A stretch of 64,000 bases of DNA from Ignavibacteria bacterium (GCA_016873895.1 VGVV01000002.1:401968-465967), one strand, 5' to 3'. Counted from the stretch's first letter, positions 53,957 through 63,728 are shown. The notes: generated by a model not told the origin, from the letters alone. Numbers and translations: made by a program.

Positions 53957-55881
53957 TTGATGTTAGCATCATCATCGTTAATTACAATGTGAAGGATTAC
54001 CTCCTTCAGTGTCTGCGTTCACTCTATGAGATCGATACGTCGATACGCAAAGAGATTATTGTAGTAGACAACAACTCGAGCGATGGATCGGTAGCGTTTT
54101 TGCGCCAGCAGTTTCAAGAAGTTCATTGGATTGAGCTGAACGAGAATATCGGCTATGGCAAGGCCAACAACCTTGGGCTAGCGCAGGCACAAGGACGTTA
54201 CACACTCTTTCTCAATCCCGATACGATTGTTGGCAGAGATGTGTTGCAGACGATGACGTCGTTTCTGGATGCTGACGCAGACGTTGGCATAGCGGGCTGC
54301 AAGGTTCTTAATCCAGATGGATCATTCCAGGTTGCTTGCCGCAGGGGTCTTCCAACACCATGGGCATCGTTTTGCAAGCTCTTTGGGCTGCAGTCGATCT
54401 TTCCCAACTCGCGACTGTTTGCGCAGTATAACATGACGTATCTGCCGATCGACGCTACGTACCCCGTTGATGCCTTGATCGGTGCGTTCATGATGGGTCC
54501 AACCGCTCAGATGCAAGAGCTCGGTGGTTTTGATCCCGCATTCTTCATGTATGGCGAAGACATCGACCTATGTTATCGTGTACAATTAGCTGGCAGGCGG
54601 GTGATGTACGTACATACGACGAACATCATCCACTACAAAGGCGAGAGTACCAAGCGCAGCTCGATGAACGAGGTGCGAGTATTCTACGATGCAATGGAGA
54701 TCTTCGCAAAAAAGCACTTCGGCGGTTCGCAGTTGTTTTTAGCGTTTCTGCGCTTGGGCATTGTTGCGCGCAGTATCATGGCACGGTTGCAACGTAAAAA
54801 GCGCGAGCTCTTCGTGTGGCTTGCAGACATGATTGCCGTTAATGGTGTGCTGCTGTTTGCTACCTCTGTACGATTTCAGAGTCCGTTTGGATTTCCGGAG
54901 TACGCATATCCCATCGTACCTATTGCGCTTACGATCATCTCTACACTTTCTCTGATATCGGTAGGCGAGTATGTTGAGTATCGTCCCACCATGCGACGAA
55001 GTGCAGTTGGCCTGCTGGTAACCTTCTTTATGCTCTCGTCGCTTACGTACTTCTTCAAGGACTTCGGATTCAGCCGAGGTGTGTTGCTGATGACGATTGG
55101 TTTTAGTGTTGTGATGTTTGCGCTTACCCGTGGAATTGCTGCCCTTACAGATAGGGCATCGGCGGCAAGAACACGCAGAGTACTTCTGGTTGGCATCAAC
55201 GAGAGCACCGCTAAGATTATCGACGAGCTAGACAGGGCCGAAAGACGCGGCACGGAAATCGTGGGTGTTGTTGCTACACAGCCATTTTCTGATCAGACAT
55301 TTTCTGGGAGCCCCATACTCGGCGAAGCAAGTTATCTCTCGCGAATTCTCGATGTAACGGGCGCACAAGAAGTGATCCTCACCGATCAGGATATGCCACG
55401 AGAAAAAGCCATGGAGCTGATGATTGCATGTTCAGCGTTTCGTGCGCGATTTCATCTAGCGCATGACTACGACGACATTGTTACTGCTCGCATCATTAAC
55501 GACGTGGCGGGCGAAGAACCAACGGTATCGGTGCCACCATTGTTGCGCTTTCGCAACCGAGTTGCTAAGCGCATTGTTGATGTTATCGTATCAACCGTGG
55601 TTTTGACTCTCGGGCTGCCGGTTCTAATTTTGCGTTCGAAGAAACGGCATCAATGGTGGAATGTGTTTCAAGGATCTGCTTCGCTGGTTGGCCTCGTGCC
55701 AGATGGTTATTCGAGATCATCAGGCAAGCCAGGATTAACGGGGCTGGCGCAGGTATCTCGAAACACGAACTTGTCGGTGTCTACAATTCAACAACTCAAC
55801 GATTATTACGTGCAAGAGTATACTCTTGCATTAGACGTTGAGATTATTCTCAAGCAACTATTCAGACGCAGCCGTGCCTAA
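53953..55881 (+). CDS. GT2 glycosyltransferase fused to a membrane domain and a degenerate phosphoglycosyltransferase
   Basis: The 642-residue product is a fusion. Residues 1-285 are a rhamnosyltransferase-like GT2 domain ([63 protein letters not shown]). Residues about 295-400 contain four hydrophobic helices, and about 412-525 a Rossmann-like CoA-binding domain ([19 protein letters not shown]), both like WbaP-type enzymes. The end (about 532-642) has sugar-transferase segments ([72 protein letters not shown]) but lacks the block holding KFRSM and the DE-PQL catalytic pair. The transferase half is therefore probably inactive, perhaps an anchor or regulator. No frameshift is seen. Confidence 0.82.
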   Translation: MIDVSIIIVNYNVKDYLLQCLRSLYEIDTSIRKEIIVVDNNSSDGSVAFLRQQFQEVHWIELNENIGYGKANNLGLAQAQGRYTLFLNPDTIVGRDVLQTMTSFLDADADVGIAGCKVLNPDGSFQVACRRGLPTPWASFCKLFGLQSIFPNSRLFAQYNMTYLPIDATYPVDALIGAFMMGPTAQMQELGGFDPAFFMYGEDIDLCYRVQLAGRRVMYVHTTNIIHYKGESTKRSSMNEVRVFYDAMEIFAKKHFGGSQLFLAFLRLGIVARSIMARLQRKKRELFVWLADMIAVNGVLLFATSVRFQSPFGFPEYAYPIVPIALTIISTLSLISVGEYVEYRPTMRRSAVGLLVTFFMLSSLTYFFKDFGFSRGVLLMTIGFSVVMFALTRGIAALTDRASAARTRRVLLVGINESTAKIIDELDRAERRGTEIVGVVATQPFSDQTFSGSPILGEASYLSRILDVTGAQEVILTDQDMPREKAMELMIACSAFRARFHLAHDYDDIVTARIINDVAGEEPTVSVPPLLRFRNRVAKRIVDVIVSTVVLTLGLPVLILRSKKRHQWWNVFQGSASLVGLVPDGYSRSSGKPGLTGLAQVSRNTNLSVSTIQQLNDYYVQEYTLALDVEIILKQLFRRSRA

Positions 55882-56833
55882 CACTTCAGTACTCGAATTT
55901 GAAAAGCCGATAGCAGAACTCGAAAAGAAAATCGAGGAGATGAGGGCATTATCGGACACGCTTGATATTCAGCCGCAGATCGACGAGCTCGAGCAGCAAG
56001 TCGAGGCTCTTCGGCAAGATATTTATCGTGATCTCACACGCTGGCAACGGGTACAGATAGCCCGGCACCCTGATCGCCCCTACACGCTGGATTACATTCA
56101 GCACTGCTTTGAGGATTTTGTTGAGTTGCATGGTGATCGAACATTCCGTGATGATCCCGCTATTGTTGGCGGGGTTGCCAAGCTAGGTACGCGTCACGTC
56201 ATGGTTATTGGTCATCAAAAGGGTCGCGACACCAAAACAAACGTGCACCGCAACTTTGGCATGCCAAATCCGGAGGGGTATCGCAAGGCCTTCCGCTTGT
56301 TTCAGATGGCCGAGAAATTCAAGATACCCGTAGTATGCTTTCTCGATACTCCGGGCGCTTTCCCCGGTCTGGAAGCAGAAGAGCGAGGACAAGCAGAAGC
56401 TATTGCGAAGAATCTGCTCTTGATGTCGCAGCTGAAGACGCCCATTGTAATCGTGATTATTGGCGAGGGGGCTTCTGGTGGCGCACTAGGTATTGGCATT
56501 GGCGATCGCATCCTGATGCTCGAGAATGCATGGTATTCGGTGATTGCTCCTGAGTCGTGTTCGTCGATTCTCTGGCGCAGCTGGGACTATAAGGAGCAGG
56601 CTGCCGAAGCATTGCGCTTGGGAGCAAAGGATCTTGTGCAGGTGGGGATTGTAGATCGCATTTTACCCGAACCAACTGGTGGGGCACACCGAGAGCCCGA
56701 GGCGATCTTTGATACAATGCTGGCGGCCCTGCAAGAGGAGATTTCCAATCTCGAAAAGATCGACACACCAGAGCTTATACGTCTGCGTCGGGAGAAGTTC
56801 TATGCCATGGGTGTTTGGACAGAAACCGCTTAG
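55874..56833 (+). CDS. accA: acetyl-CoA carboxylase carboxyltransferase, alpha subunit
   Basis: AccA with AccD transfers the carboxyl group from biotin to acetyl-CoA to make malonyl-CoA. The 319-residue length is exactly usual. Motifs include [96 protein letters not shown] and [17 protein letters not shown]. The start is GTG 55874, which overlaps the end of the previous gene by eight bases; an upstream TTG would give an unlike extension. Its stop overlaps the convergent ABC-exporter stop by four bases. Confidence 0.94.
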   Translation: MPNTSVLEFEKPIAELEKKIEEMRALSDTLDIQPQIDELEQQVEALRQDIYRDLTRWQRVQIARHPDRPYTLDYIQHCFEDFVELHGDRTFRDDPAIVGGVAKLGTRHVMVIGHQKGRDTKTNVHRNFGMPNPEGYRKAFRLFQMAEKFKIPVVCFLDTPGAFPGLEAEERGQAEAIAKNLLLMSQLKTPIVIVIIGEGASGGALGIGIGDRILMLENAWYSVIAPESCSSILWRSWDYKEQAAEALRLGAKDLVQVGIVDRILPEPTGGAHREPEAIFDTMLAALQEEISNLEKIDTPELIRLRREKFYAMGVWTETA

Positions 56834-58599
56834 GCAGCGTTCTGCGCAAACTGCAGCGTGTGCAGCTTAGCATATAATCCGTTGGCTGCAAGAAGTTCGG
56901 CGTGCGTGCCAGACTCAGCAACTTCGCCCTTGTGAAGAACAAGTATCCGATCGGCCCGTTGAATCGTTGAGAGCCTGTGTGCAATCACAATTGATGTTCT
57001 GCCTTTGAGCATGGTCGAAATAGACGCTTCGATCAATTGTTCGGACTCTGTGTCGATGCTCGAGGTTGCTTCATCGAGAATAAGTATGTCGGGGTCTTGC
57101 GCAAGTGCTCTGCAGAAGGAGATAAGCTGCTTCTGTCCAACACTCAACACCGCGCCACGCTCGCGCACGTTTGTGTCGTATCCGTGTGGCAGGCGAGAAA
57201 TAAAGCCATGTGCCCCGAGCTGCTGTGCTATGCGTTGGACGTCTGCTCGAGAAATATCGGTTCTTCCAAGTGTGATGTTCTCATGCACCGAGCGTGAGAA
57301 GAGAAATACATCCTGCAGCACAACAGCAATGCGCTTTCGAAAGTCTACTTGGCGCACAGACCGAAGAGATCGTCCGTCTACGAGGATGTCGCCGCTCTGA
57401 TACTCATAGAATCTGCACAACAAGTTGATGATCGAGCTCTTCCCAGCACCAGTGGCACCTACGATGGCAAGAGTCTCGCCCTTGCGCACTTTGAATGAAG
57501 CGTCCGAAAGGATCTGTGTTGTGCCATCATAGGAGAAGTCTACATGCGAAAACTCAATGCCTGTGGTTAAGCCCGTAAATTCATGAGCTCCCGGTGCATC
57601 ATCGATGGTAAGTTTTGTGTCGAGCATAGAGAAGATGCGCTCAGAGGCAACCACGCTTGACTGAAGCGTGTTGTACTTCTCCGTGAGATCGCGTACTGGA
57701 CGAAAGAACATCTCGGTAAACTGCGCAAAGGCGATAAGCATACCAACGGTCATCTCTCCGCTACCAATATGCTTTGAAGCATACCAGACGATGATGGCAA
57801 GCGCAACGGATGACAAAAATTCAACTACCGGGAAGAAGGTGGCATAGTACATGATTGACTTGTCTTGCAGTTCTCGGTGAGTCTTGTTGATCGACCTAAA
57901 ATCTGCCTCCATCCGGCTTTCCTGACGGAACAATTGTACAACAGTCATGCCAGTGATGAACTCATTGATGAAGGAGTTCATGCGGGCTACTTGCGATCGA
58001 ATCTTGTTATAAACAACGCGCACCTTTGCCCGAAAGATGAAGGATGCCACCAGCAGAAACGGAAGGATCACGATCGTAAGCATGGTAAGCTGTGGGGATG
58101 TATTCCACATAAACGTGAGAATCCACAGGATTACCATGATGTCCGAAATCATCAGCACTACGCCGGCAGAAAACAGCTCATTGAGCACCTCTACATCGTT
58201 GGTTACGCGCGTAACTACACGTCCAACAGGTGTTGTGTCGTAAAAGCGAAGCGCCAAGGCCTGCACATGCTTAAAGAGTGTGTTGCGGATATCGAGCAGT
58301 ACGCGTTGCCCAATCCACGTCATCAAGAGCGATAGGGCGTACTGGGCAGCCCCCTGAATGATGACGAGTCCAAAGATGATGCCGATGAACAGCACCAGCC
58401 CGTCGAGGTCTCCCTTTTCGATGTGGTCGTCTACAGCGATGCGTGTTACGAAGGGGCGCAGTGGACCCAATGCCGACGAGACGAGTGTAAGGAGAACCCC
58501 ACCAATCAGGTGCATTCTGTAGGGTTTGAGGAATCCGAGTAATCGACGTAGTAGGCGGTAGTCTACACGTTTTGCGTCCGTCTCTTGTTCTTGGGCCAT
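56830..58599 (-). CDS. MsbA-type ABC exporter (permease-ATPase half transporter)
   Basis: The 589-residue half transporter has six transmembrane helices in residues 1-320 (first near [19 protein letters not shown]) and a nucleotide-binding domain in about 345-580 with Walker [10 protein letters not shown], signature LSVGQKQL, Walker [11 protein letters not shown] and the H-loop IVIAHRLS. A homodimer would export lipids or drugs; given LPS genes in the window, lipid A is one candidate, but the substrate cannot be read. ATG 58599 is chosen; a TTG two codons earlier is in frame. TAATTTTG ends three bases before the ATG, predicting a leaderless transcript. Confidence 0.92.
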   Translation of the reverse strand: MAQEQETDAKRVDYRLLRRLLGFLKPYRMHLIGGVLLTLVSSALGPLRPFVTRIAVDDHIEKGDLDGLVLFIGIIFGLVIIQGAAQYALSLLMTWIGQRVLLDIRNTLFKHVQALALRFYDTTPVGRVVTRVTNDVEVLNELFSAGVVLMISDIMVILWILTFMWNTSPQLTMLTIVILPFLLVASFIFRAKVRVVYNKIRSQVARMNSFINEFITGMTVVQLFRQESRMEADFRSINKTHRELQDKSIMYYATFFPVVEFLSSVALAIIVWYASKHIGSGEMTVGMLIAFAQFTEMFFRPVRDLTEKYNTLQSSVVASERIFSMLDTKLTIDDAPGAHEFTGLTTGIEFSHVDFSYDGTTQILSDASFKVRKGETLAIVGATGAGKSSIINLLCRFYEYQSGDILVDGRSLRSVRQVDFRKRIAVVLQDVFLFSRSVHENITLGRTDISRADVQRIAQQLGAHGFISRLPHGYDTNVRERGAVLSVGQKQLISFCRALAQDPDILILDEATSSIDTESEQLIEASISTMLKGRTSIVIAHRLSTIQRADRILVLHKGEVAESGTHAELLAANGLYAKLHTLQFAQNAA

Positions 58600-58602
58600 G
58601 GA

Positions 58603-58610
58603 CAAAATTA
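58603..58610 (-). promoter_or_regulatory. predicted -10 box TAATTTTG of the ABC exporter gene
   Basis: It is an exact TAnnTTTG match ending three bases before the ATG at 58599. Its -35 would lie in the coding region of the divergent MBL-fold gene. Confidence 0.5.
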
Positions 58611-58617
58611 CACATCG

Positions 58618-58625
58618 TACTTTTG
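58618..58625 (+). promoter_or_regulatory. predicted -10 box TACTTTTG of the MBL-fold gene
   Basis: It is an exact TAnnTTTG match ending four bases before the ATG at 58630. Together with the opposing box at 58603-58610, it makes a back-to-back promoter pair within 30 bases. Confidence 0.5.
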
Positions 58626-58629
58626 TAAG

Positions 58630-60036
58630 ATGATAACAATCACACCGTATGGCGCAGCAGGGGAAGTAACGGGCTCGGCCTATCTCGTGGAATCAGAGGA
58701 GGCCAAGGTTCTTGTGGACTTCGGAATGTTCCAGGGCGACAAGGATGATGACGCTCGCAACGTTATCCCCGGAAAGATTCACCGCATGGATATCGATGCC
58801 GTGGTTCTCACGCATGGTCATCTGGACCATTGCGGACGCCTGCCGCTGCTCGTGCGGGAGGGCTATCGAGGTTCGATCTATGCAACTCCGGCAACCCGCG
58901 ACATGTCTGAGGTGATTCTGCTCGATGCCGCACACATTCAAGAGTCGGACTATGAGCGCCGTCGCAAGCGCTTTGCTAAGCGCGGCATCAAGATGAACCG
59001 CAATGATCAGCCGCTCTATGACACGGACGACGTAACCCAGACCATTGAGCTATTCGAAGAGAACGATTACAACACACCCATTGATGTTGCACCCGGTGTG
59101 CAGGCATTGTTCTACGAAGCTGGACACATGTTGGGATCAGCCTCGGTGGAGCTTACGTTAAGAGATGGAAATGAGCAGCGAGTGATTGTCTTCAGTGGTG
59201 ATCTCGGTCCGCCACATCTTCCGTTTCTGCGTGATGCACAGCCCCCTGCAAAGGCAGACATATTGATCATGGAGTCTACCTACGGCGACCGTGATCACAA
59301 GTCGCTAGCAGAGACCCTTATTGAATTTGAAAAGATCGTCGTGCAGGCTGTTGAAACCAATGGGAAGATCTTCATCCCATCGTTTGCAATAGGCCGCACG
59401 CAGCAGATGCTGTACTACATTGCAGAGCTCATTCGAAAGAAACACATTCCGTCGCTCCCGATATATCTTGACAGCCCCATGGCCATCAAGGCAACGAACA
59501 TCTATCGTCAGCATGAAGAGCTCATGGATGAAGAAAGTACAGAGCTACTCAAGGGCGGCCAACTCTATCACGACCTGCGTTCTCTGCATGTCTGTACCAC
59601 AGCAGCCGAGTCGCAGGCTATCAACGAAGCGCAGGGTCCGTTTATCGTGATCGCCGGCAGCGGCATGTGCACTGCTGGACGAATCATGCACCACATACGG
59701 CACAACATCGACGATCATAATTGTCACTTCATTATCTCGGGATATCAGTCACGGGGCTCCTTAGGGCGTCGCCTTGTTGATGGCGCAAAGGAGATCTCCA
59801 TCATGGGAGATCGCAAGCTTGTAAAGGCCAAGGTTCACACCTTAGGCGGCTTCAGCGCGCATGCGGGGCAGCGTGATCTGGTGCAGTGGTTTGAGCACGT
59901 GGCAACAACTGGTACGCCGATGACGTTTCTTACACATGGCGAAGATTCTGCACGCACGGCTCTCAAAGACCTGCTTCTCGAACGCTTCGGCGTGAACTGC
60001 TATACGCCAACGTATTCCGAACACCTCGTTTTGTAA
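58630..60036 (+). CDS. metallo-beta-lactamase/beta-CASP RNA-processing-type protein
   Basis: The 468-residue product has the MBL metal motif LTHGHLDHCGR (His62, His64, Asp66, His67), EAGHMLGSASVEL and a beta-CASP domain with ESTYGDRDHK, IFIPSFAIGRTQQMLYYI, IYLDSPMAIKATNIY, SGMCTAGRIMHHI and FSAHAGQRDL with the last histidine. The organisation is that of CPSF73-like and RNase J-related endo/exonucleases (YsiH-type). A role in RNA processing is inferred. The start ATG 58630 is chosen from the N-terminus of the fold; aspA follows 12 bases after the stop. Confidence 0.9.
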   Translation: MITITPYGAAGEVTGSAYLVESEEAKVLVDFGMFQGDKDDDARNVIPGKIHRMDIDAVVLTHGHLDHCGRLPLLVREGYRGSIYATPATRDMSEVILLDAAHIQESDYERRRKRFAKRGIKMNRNDQPLYDTDDVTQTIELFEENDYNTPIDVAPGVQALFYEAGHMLGSASVELTLRDGNEQRVIVFSGDLGPPHLPFLRDAQPPAKADILIMESTYGDRDHKSLAETLIEFEKIVVQAVETNGKIFIPSFAIGRTQQMLYYIAELIRKKHIPSLPIYLDSPMAIKATNIYRQHEELMDEESTELLKGGQLYHDLRSLHVCTTAAESQAINEAQGPFIVIAGSGMCTAGRIMHHIRHNIDDHNCHFIISGYQSRGSLGRRLVDGAKEISIMGDRKLVKAKVHTLGGFSAHAGQRDLVQWFEHVATTGTPMTFLTHGEDSARTALKDLLLERFGVNCYTPTYSEHLVL

Positions 60037-60048
60037 CGGACCCTACCC

Positions 60049-61443
60049 ATGCGCACTGAACATGATTTTCTTGGCGAACGCCAACTTCCTAATGATGCTT
60101 ACTATGGCGTGCAGACGCTGCGAGGTAAGGAGAACTTTCACATCACGGGAACACCAATTTCCAATGCAACATCATTTATCGTTGCCTTTGCGCATGTGAA
60201 GAATGCTGCCGCATTGGCCAATAAAGATCTTGGCGTGCTCGAGCATCATGTTGCCGATGCAATCTGCCAAGCGTGCGATGCCATTGCAGCAGGGGAGTTG
60301 CATGATCAGTTTATCGTAGACATGATCCAGGGTGGTGCCGGAACATCAACGAACATGAACGCCAATGAAGTGATTGCCAACAAGGCGCTCGAGATCTTGG
60401 GTCATGCCAAAGGCAACTACGAGATCGTACACCCGAATAATCACGTGAACTGTTCGCAGAGCACTAACGATGCCTATCCAACAGCGTTTCGTATCAGTTT
60501 GTATGTAGAGATTGGCAAGCTCATTACAGCGCTTGCTCAGCTCCAGGAATCATTTGCTCGCAAGGGCGCAGAGTTTGCAGAGGTTATCAAGATGGGGCGC
60601 ACGCAGCTGCAGGATGCTGTACCCATGACGCTTGGTCAAGAGTTCGATTCGTTTGCTGTGAATATCGGCGAAGATCTGCGCAGGCTCGAAGAGGCTCGTA
60701 CGCTTGTTGCCGAAGTAAATCTGGGAGCTACGGCCATTGGCACGAGTATCAATGCTCCAGAAGGCTATCCTGCGCTTGCAGTATCGCATCTTCGGGCAGT
60801 AAGTGGGATTCCCGTTACGCTGTCGCAAAACCTCATAGAGGCAACATGGGATAATGGGGCGTATGTTACGGTGAGCGGCGTGCTAAAACGAGTAGCTGTG
60901 AAGCTATCGAAGATCTGCAATGATTTGCGCTTGCTCTCGAGCGGACCCCGCTGCGGATTCAACGAGATCAATCTGCCGCGCATGCAGCCGGGATCGAGCA
61001 TCATGCCGGGCAAGGTTAATCCAGTTATTCCGGAAGTTGTTAACCAAGTTTGCTTTCTTGTCATTGGCAATGACGTAACGGTAACGTTTGCAGCCGAAGC
61101 CGGACAGCTCCAGCTGAATGTCATGGAGCCCGTAATTGCATATCGCATATTCCAGTCAATCGAGACGCTTATGCGAGCAAGCGATACACTGCGAGAGCTC
61201 TGCATTGATGGTATCACGGCCAACGCAGAGCACACACGCGAGATGGTGCTCAACAGTGTTGGTATCGTCACAGCCCTAAACCCAATTCTTGGTTACGAGG
61301 AAAGTGCCGCCATTGCCAAGGAAGCCTTTGAAACAGGCGGCTCTGTGATCGACATTGTTCGTAGCAAGGGGCTTTTGTCGGAAGAAAAGATCCAAGAGAT
61401 CTTTAGTCTTGAAAACCTTATGCATCCGAGGTTTATACGCTAG
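60049..61443 (+). CDS. aspA: aspartate ammonia-lyase
   Basis: AspA converts L-aspartate to fumarate and ammonia. The 464-residue product begins MRTEHDFLGERQLPNDAYYG, and has QGGAGTSTNMNANEVIANKA, NCSQSTNDAYPTAFRISLY, KMGRTQLQDAVPMTLGQEF and GSSIMPGKVNPVIPEVVNQV, the fumarase/aspartase signature with the catalytic serine loop. The N-terminal FLGERQLPNDAYYGVQTLR favours aspartase over class II fumarase. It is probably co-transcribed with the MBL-fold gene, although no functional link is evident. Confidence 0.9.
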   Translation: MRTEHDFLGERQLPNDAYYGVQTLRGKENFHITGTPISNATSFIVAFAHVKNAAALANKDLGVLEHHVADAICQACDAIAAGELHDQFIVDMIQGGAGTSTNMNANEVIANKALEILGHAKGNYEIVHPNNHVNCSQSTNDAYPTAFRISLYVEIGKLITALAQLQESFARKGAEFAEVIKMGRTQLQDAVPMTLGQEFDSFAVNIGEDLRRLEEARTLVAEVNLGATAIGTSINAPEGYPALAVSHLRAVSGIPVTLSQNLIEATWDNGAYVTVSGVLKRVAVKLSKICNDLRLLSSGPRCGFNEINLPRMQPGSSIMPGKVNPVIPEVVNQVCFLVIGNDVTVTFAAEAGQLQLNVMEPVIAYRIFQSIETLMRASDTLRELCIDGITANAEHTREMVLNSVGIVTALNPILGYEESAAIAKEAFETGGSVIDIVRSKGLLSEEKIQEIFSLENLMHPRFIR

Positions 61444-61461
61444 CCGCAGAGCAAGCAGCTA

Positions 61462-63384
61462 TTAGCGCTGAATCATGAGTGGGTGCATCGATGTGCCGTG
61501 AGCCTGCTCAATGATAATGCAGTAGAGTCCGGCAGCGAGGTTGTCTGTTGTAAAACGTCCAAACGGACTAGCGATACAGCTTGCAACGCGTTCTCCTGTA
61601 GCAGAGTAGAGCGTGCAGATTGCTCTTGCATGCTGGTTTGACTCAATTGCAACGCTAATGTCGGAATCGCGCTGTTCAATTCGCACGCGTGATGGACCGC
61701 CTACCTCAATCGGACGAATCCTCAGTGCGCATGCGTCTACAGTGATGATCTTGTCTAGCCAAGACCAAGCGCATTCAGCAGGCGCTGCGGTTGTGGGTAT
61801 CCACGACCTATGTGATACGACAGTTGTCGAATCCTGACTTAGCATGGCGAGTACGGGCAAGGTCCATGACTTCAAACTCGGGAGTGTAACGGTTGTTATT
61901 GTGGTGTCGGGATCTCTGTGCTGTACATCAACCTGCAGAGCATCAAACCAGGAGAGTCCGCTTGTAAGTGGAACATGCGCTGCACCCACAAAGCGTACCT
62001 GATGCGTGATCATTACCTCGCATCGATTGGTTGTATCTGTTGCATTCATCATCATCAAGATGGTATCACCCACCTGAGCTTTCGGCGCAATTGCCAGCCT
62101 ATGGGGCGAAACCTCTCTGCACAGAGCTCGCACAATGCCAGGAAATCCATTGGTCGCACCGTTGGTGCCAGACCCCGAGTTTACGAGACCTGCCTTGCCT
62201 CCTTGCGCATCAATCATAACACGAGTACCTGTTGTTTGCAGCAACGCAGGGTGCATGATGACGCGTCCACCTCCGCCACCTCCGCCTGGGCCGTGTCCGC
62301 CATCGCACATGCTACCTGTGCCGCCGGAAACGTCGATACGCACTGTCGAGGCTGCATAACATGCGTCTATGTATACGCTTCCGCCTGCGCCGCCTCCGCC
62401 CCCTCCGTCAATGCCTGCCCGTGGCCCTGCATCACTGCCACGTGCCGAGATCGTGAGGGTATCGCCACACACTGTATGAGCTCTTATCATGACGGCACCA
62501 GCGCCTCGAGCGCCCTCGGTGGCAACGTTATTGTTCTGATGTCCACCACCTCCGCCACCGCCCAAAAACACGCGCTCCTGCGAACCATCCAACAGTGCCA
62601 TACCCGACATACCGTGCATTCCCGGCACCGCGCTGCACACATACTGATTGCCGCCGCGTCCACCAGCGCCACCATTACCGCCGCCACCGCCGCCAGCATT
62701 GTGTGCGTCTCCTCCGCCCCCTCCATTAGCCCATGGCGTATGACCATTCGTACACGAAGCTATGGGAAGGCGTATTGATTCTCCCTTGCCCCCGGTACGA
62801 TCGCTCGTGGCGGGGTCGCATGCTTGAACAACACCGCAGCTGCCGCCGTTATTCGAGCGAGCTCCACCACGAAAGCCCAAGCCCGACATATCGATCGATC
62901 CGCTGTCACTAATAACAACATTAGCTTCGATGGCGATCACTCCGCCCGTGCGTCCATCCCACGCTGTTGTTGTTACCACCGAATCGACAATGACGGTATC
63001 TGCAATAACGGGCACAACAACTTGGTAGAGGTCACCCGTATCAAGTGGCGAGATCTCTAGAGGAGAAACACGGACAAGACCATCATCGGCCGAAAGCACA
63101 ACTGTTCGATGCCATGCACCGGCCAGACTTGTAACATCGCCCAACGATGTGCTTACATTCGTTACGTCTGCCTTTGATGCCATGCACATGACATACACTG
63201 CAGTCCCCTGCGGAATAAGCATCGAGTCTGCCAGCAGAGAATCGATCGGTGATTGCCGGTCAAGAATCCGCACAGCAAAACAACTACGGATGTTCCCACG
63301 AACGCGTAGCGAAGAGGGTTGCGCATATGCTGAAATCGCAAGTGCAAGCAGTGCAGGAAGTATACAAGTTGATAACCAATTCAC
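61462..63384 (-). CDS. glycine-rich T9SS surface protein
   Basis: The 640-residue product starts with a signal peptide (MNWLSTCILPALLALAISAYAQ). The middle (about residues 145-400) is very glycine-rich, with repeated runs such as GGGGGDAHNAGGGGGGNGG, FLGGGGGGGHQNN and DGGGGGGAGGSVYIDA alternating with short beta-strand segments (VMIRAH, VYIDA), suggesting a polyglycine beta-helix-like stack. The C-terminal 75 residues form a T9SS sorting domain ending HGTSMHPLMIQR. The start is GTG 63384 with TATGTTTG ending four bases before it. The function is unknown; the glycine blocks could serve as a flexible surface or adhesive layer. Confidence 0.78.
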   Translation of the reverse strand: MNWLSTCILPALLALAISAYAQPSSLRVRGNIRSCFAVRILDRQSPIDSLLADSMLIPQGTAVYVMCMASKADVTNVSTSLGDVTSLAGAWHRTVVLSADDGLVRVSPLEISPLDTGDLYQVVVPVIADTVIVDSVVTTTAWDGRTGGVIAIEANVVISDSGSIDMSGLGFRGGARSNNGGSCGVVQACDPATSDRTGGKGESIRLPIASCTNGHTPWANGGGGGDAHNAGGGGGGNGGAGGRGGNQYVCSAVPGMHGMSGMALLDGSQERVFLGGGGGGGHQNNNVATEGARGAGAVMIRAHTVCGDTLTISARGSDAGPRAGIDGGGGGGAGGSVYIDACYAASTVRIDVSGGTGSMCDGGHGPGGGGGGGRVIMHPALLQTTGTRVMIDAQGGKAGLVNSGSGTNGATNGFPGIVRALCREVSPHRLAIAPKAQVGDTILMMMNATDTTNRCEVMITHQVRFVGAAHVPLTSGLSWFDALQVDVQHRDPDTTITTVTLPSLKSWTLPVLAMLSQDSTTVVSHRSWIPTTAAPAECAWSWLDKIITVDACALRIRPIEVGGPSRVRIEQRDSDISVAIESNQHARAICTLYSATGERVASCIASPFGRFTTDNLAAGLYCIIIEQAHGTSMHPLMIQR

Positions 63385-63388
63385 ACAA

Positions 63389-63396
63389 CAAACATA
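63389..63396 (-). promoter_or_regulatory. predicted -10 box TATGTTTG of the glycine-rich protein gene
   Basis: It is an exact TAnnTTTG match ending four bases before the GTG at 63384, again predicting a leaderless message. Confidence 0.5.
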
Positions 63397-63470
63397 TGTT
63401 GAAGAATATTGGTATTATCACTCAAAATTTCTTTTAGCGTGTCTATCCGCGCAATCGGTACATCGGGCTC

Positions 63471-63728
63471 TTATAGCGCAGTTTTTCTGCCTCGATATGT
63501 AAACAGCCTCGTTGTGCCCGGTATCATGCGTTGCCGGATGTAATCCCAATTCCATTCTGGTATTCGATGATGCCCTAACGCATAGCGAAATCTTTTACCT
63601 GCGCTTGTTACGCATACAAGAACCGCTCCAATACAAGCCCCGGGTTTTACGCGCAGGCTGAAGCGCACCGAGAACTTGATGCGCGGGACCCAGTTTTGAG
63701 GGACGTAATAAATACTCTTGCGCTTCAT
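63471..63728 (-). pseudogene. N-terminal fragment of a tyrosine integrase (arm DNA-binding domain), probable remnant
   Basis: This 85-residue reading frame contains KFSVRFSLRVKPGACIGAVL, VTSAGKRFRYALG and a WNWDYIRQRM stretch. It resembles the Arm-DNA-binding domain of Bacteroidota tyrosine integrases (beta-strand FxLR, xGKRxxxxxG, W-x-x-xxQR). A TAA at 63471-63473 stops it. The same frame stays open for another 29 codons after this TAA (to 63381), reading ARIDTLKEILSDN, so the stop may have interrupted a longer gene. No core-binding or catalytic domain follows. It lies about 150 bases downstream of the 3' end of tRNA-Lys on the same strand, a common integrase arrangement. It may instead be an unrelated small gene. 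Confidence 0.5.

Noticed and set aside
61918..62778. Long plus-strand reading frame of 286 codons opposite the glycine-rich gene
   Set aside because: It mirrors GGN/GCN codons of the glycine-rich protein, is rich in Ala, Ser, Thr and Cys without any domain, and has no start signal. The minus-strand gene has a signal peptide and a T9SS domain.
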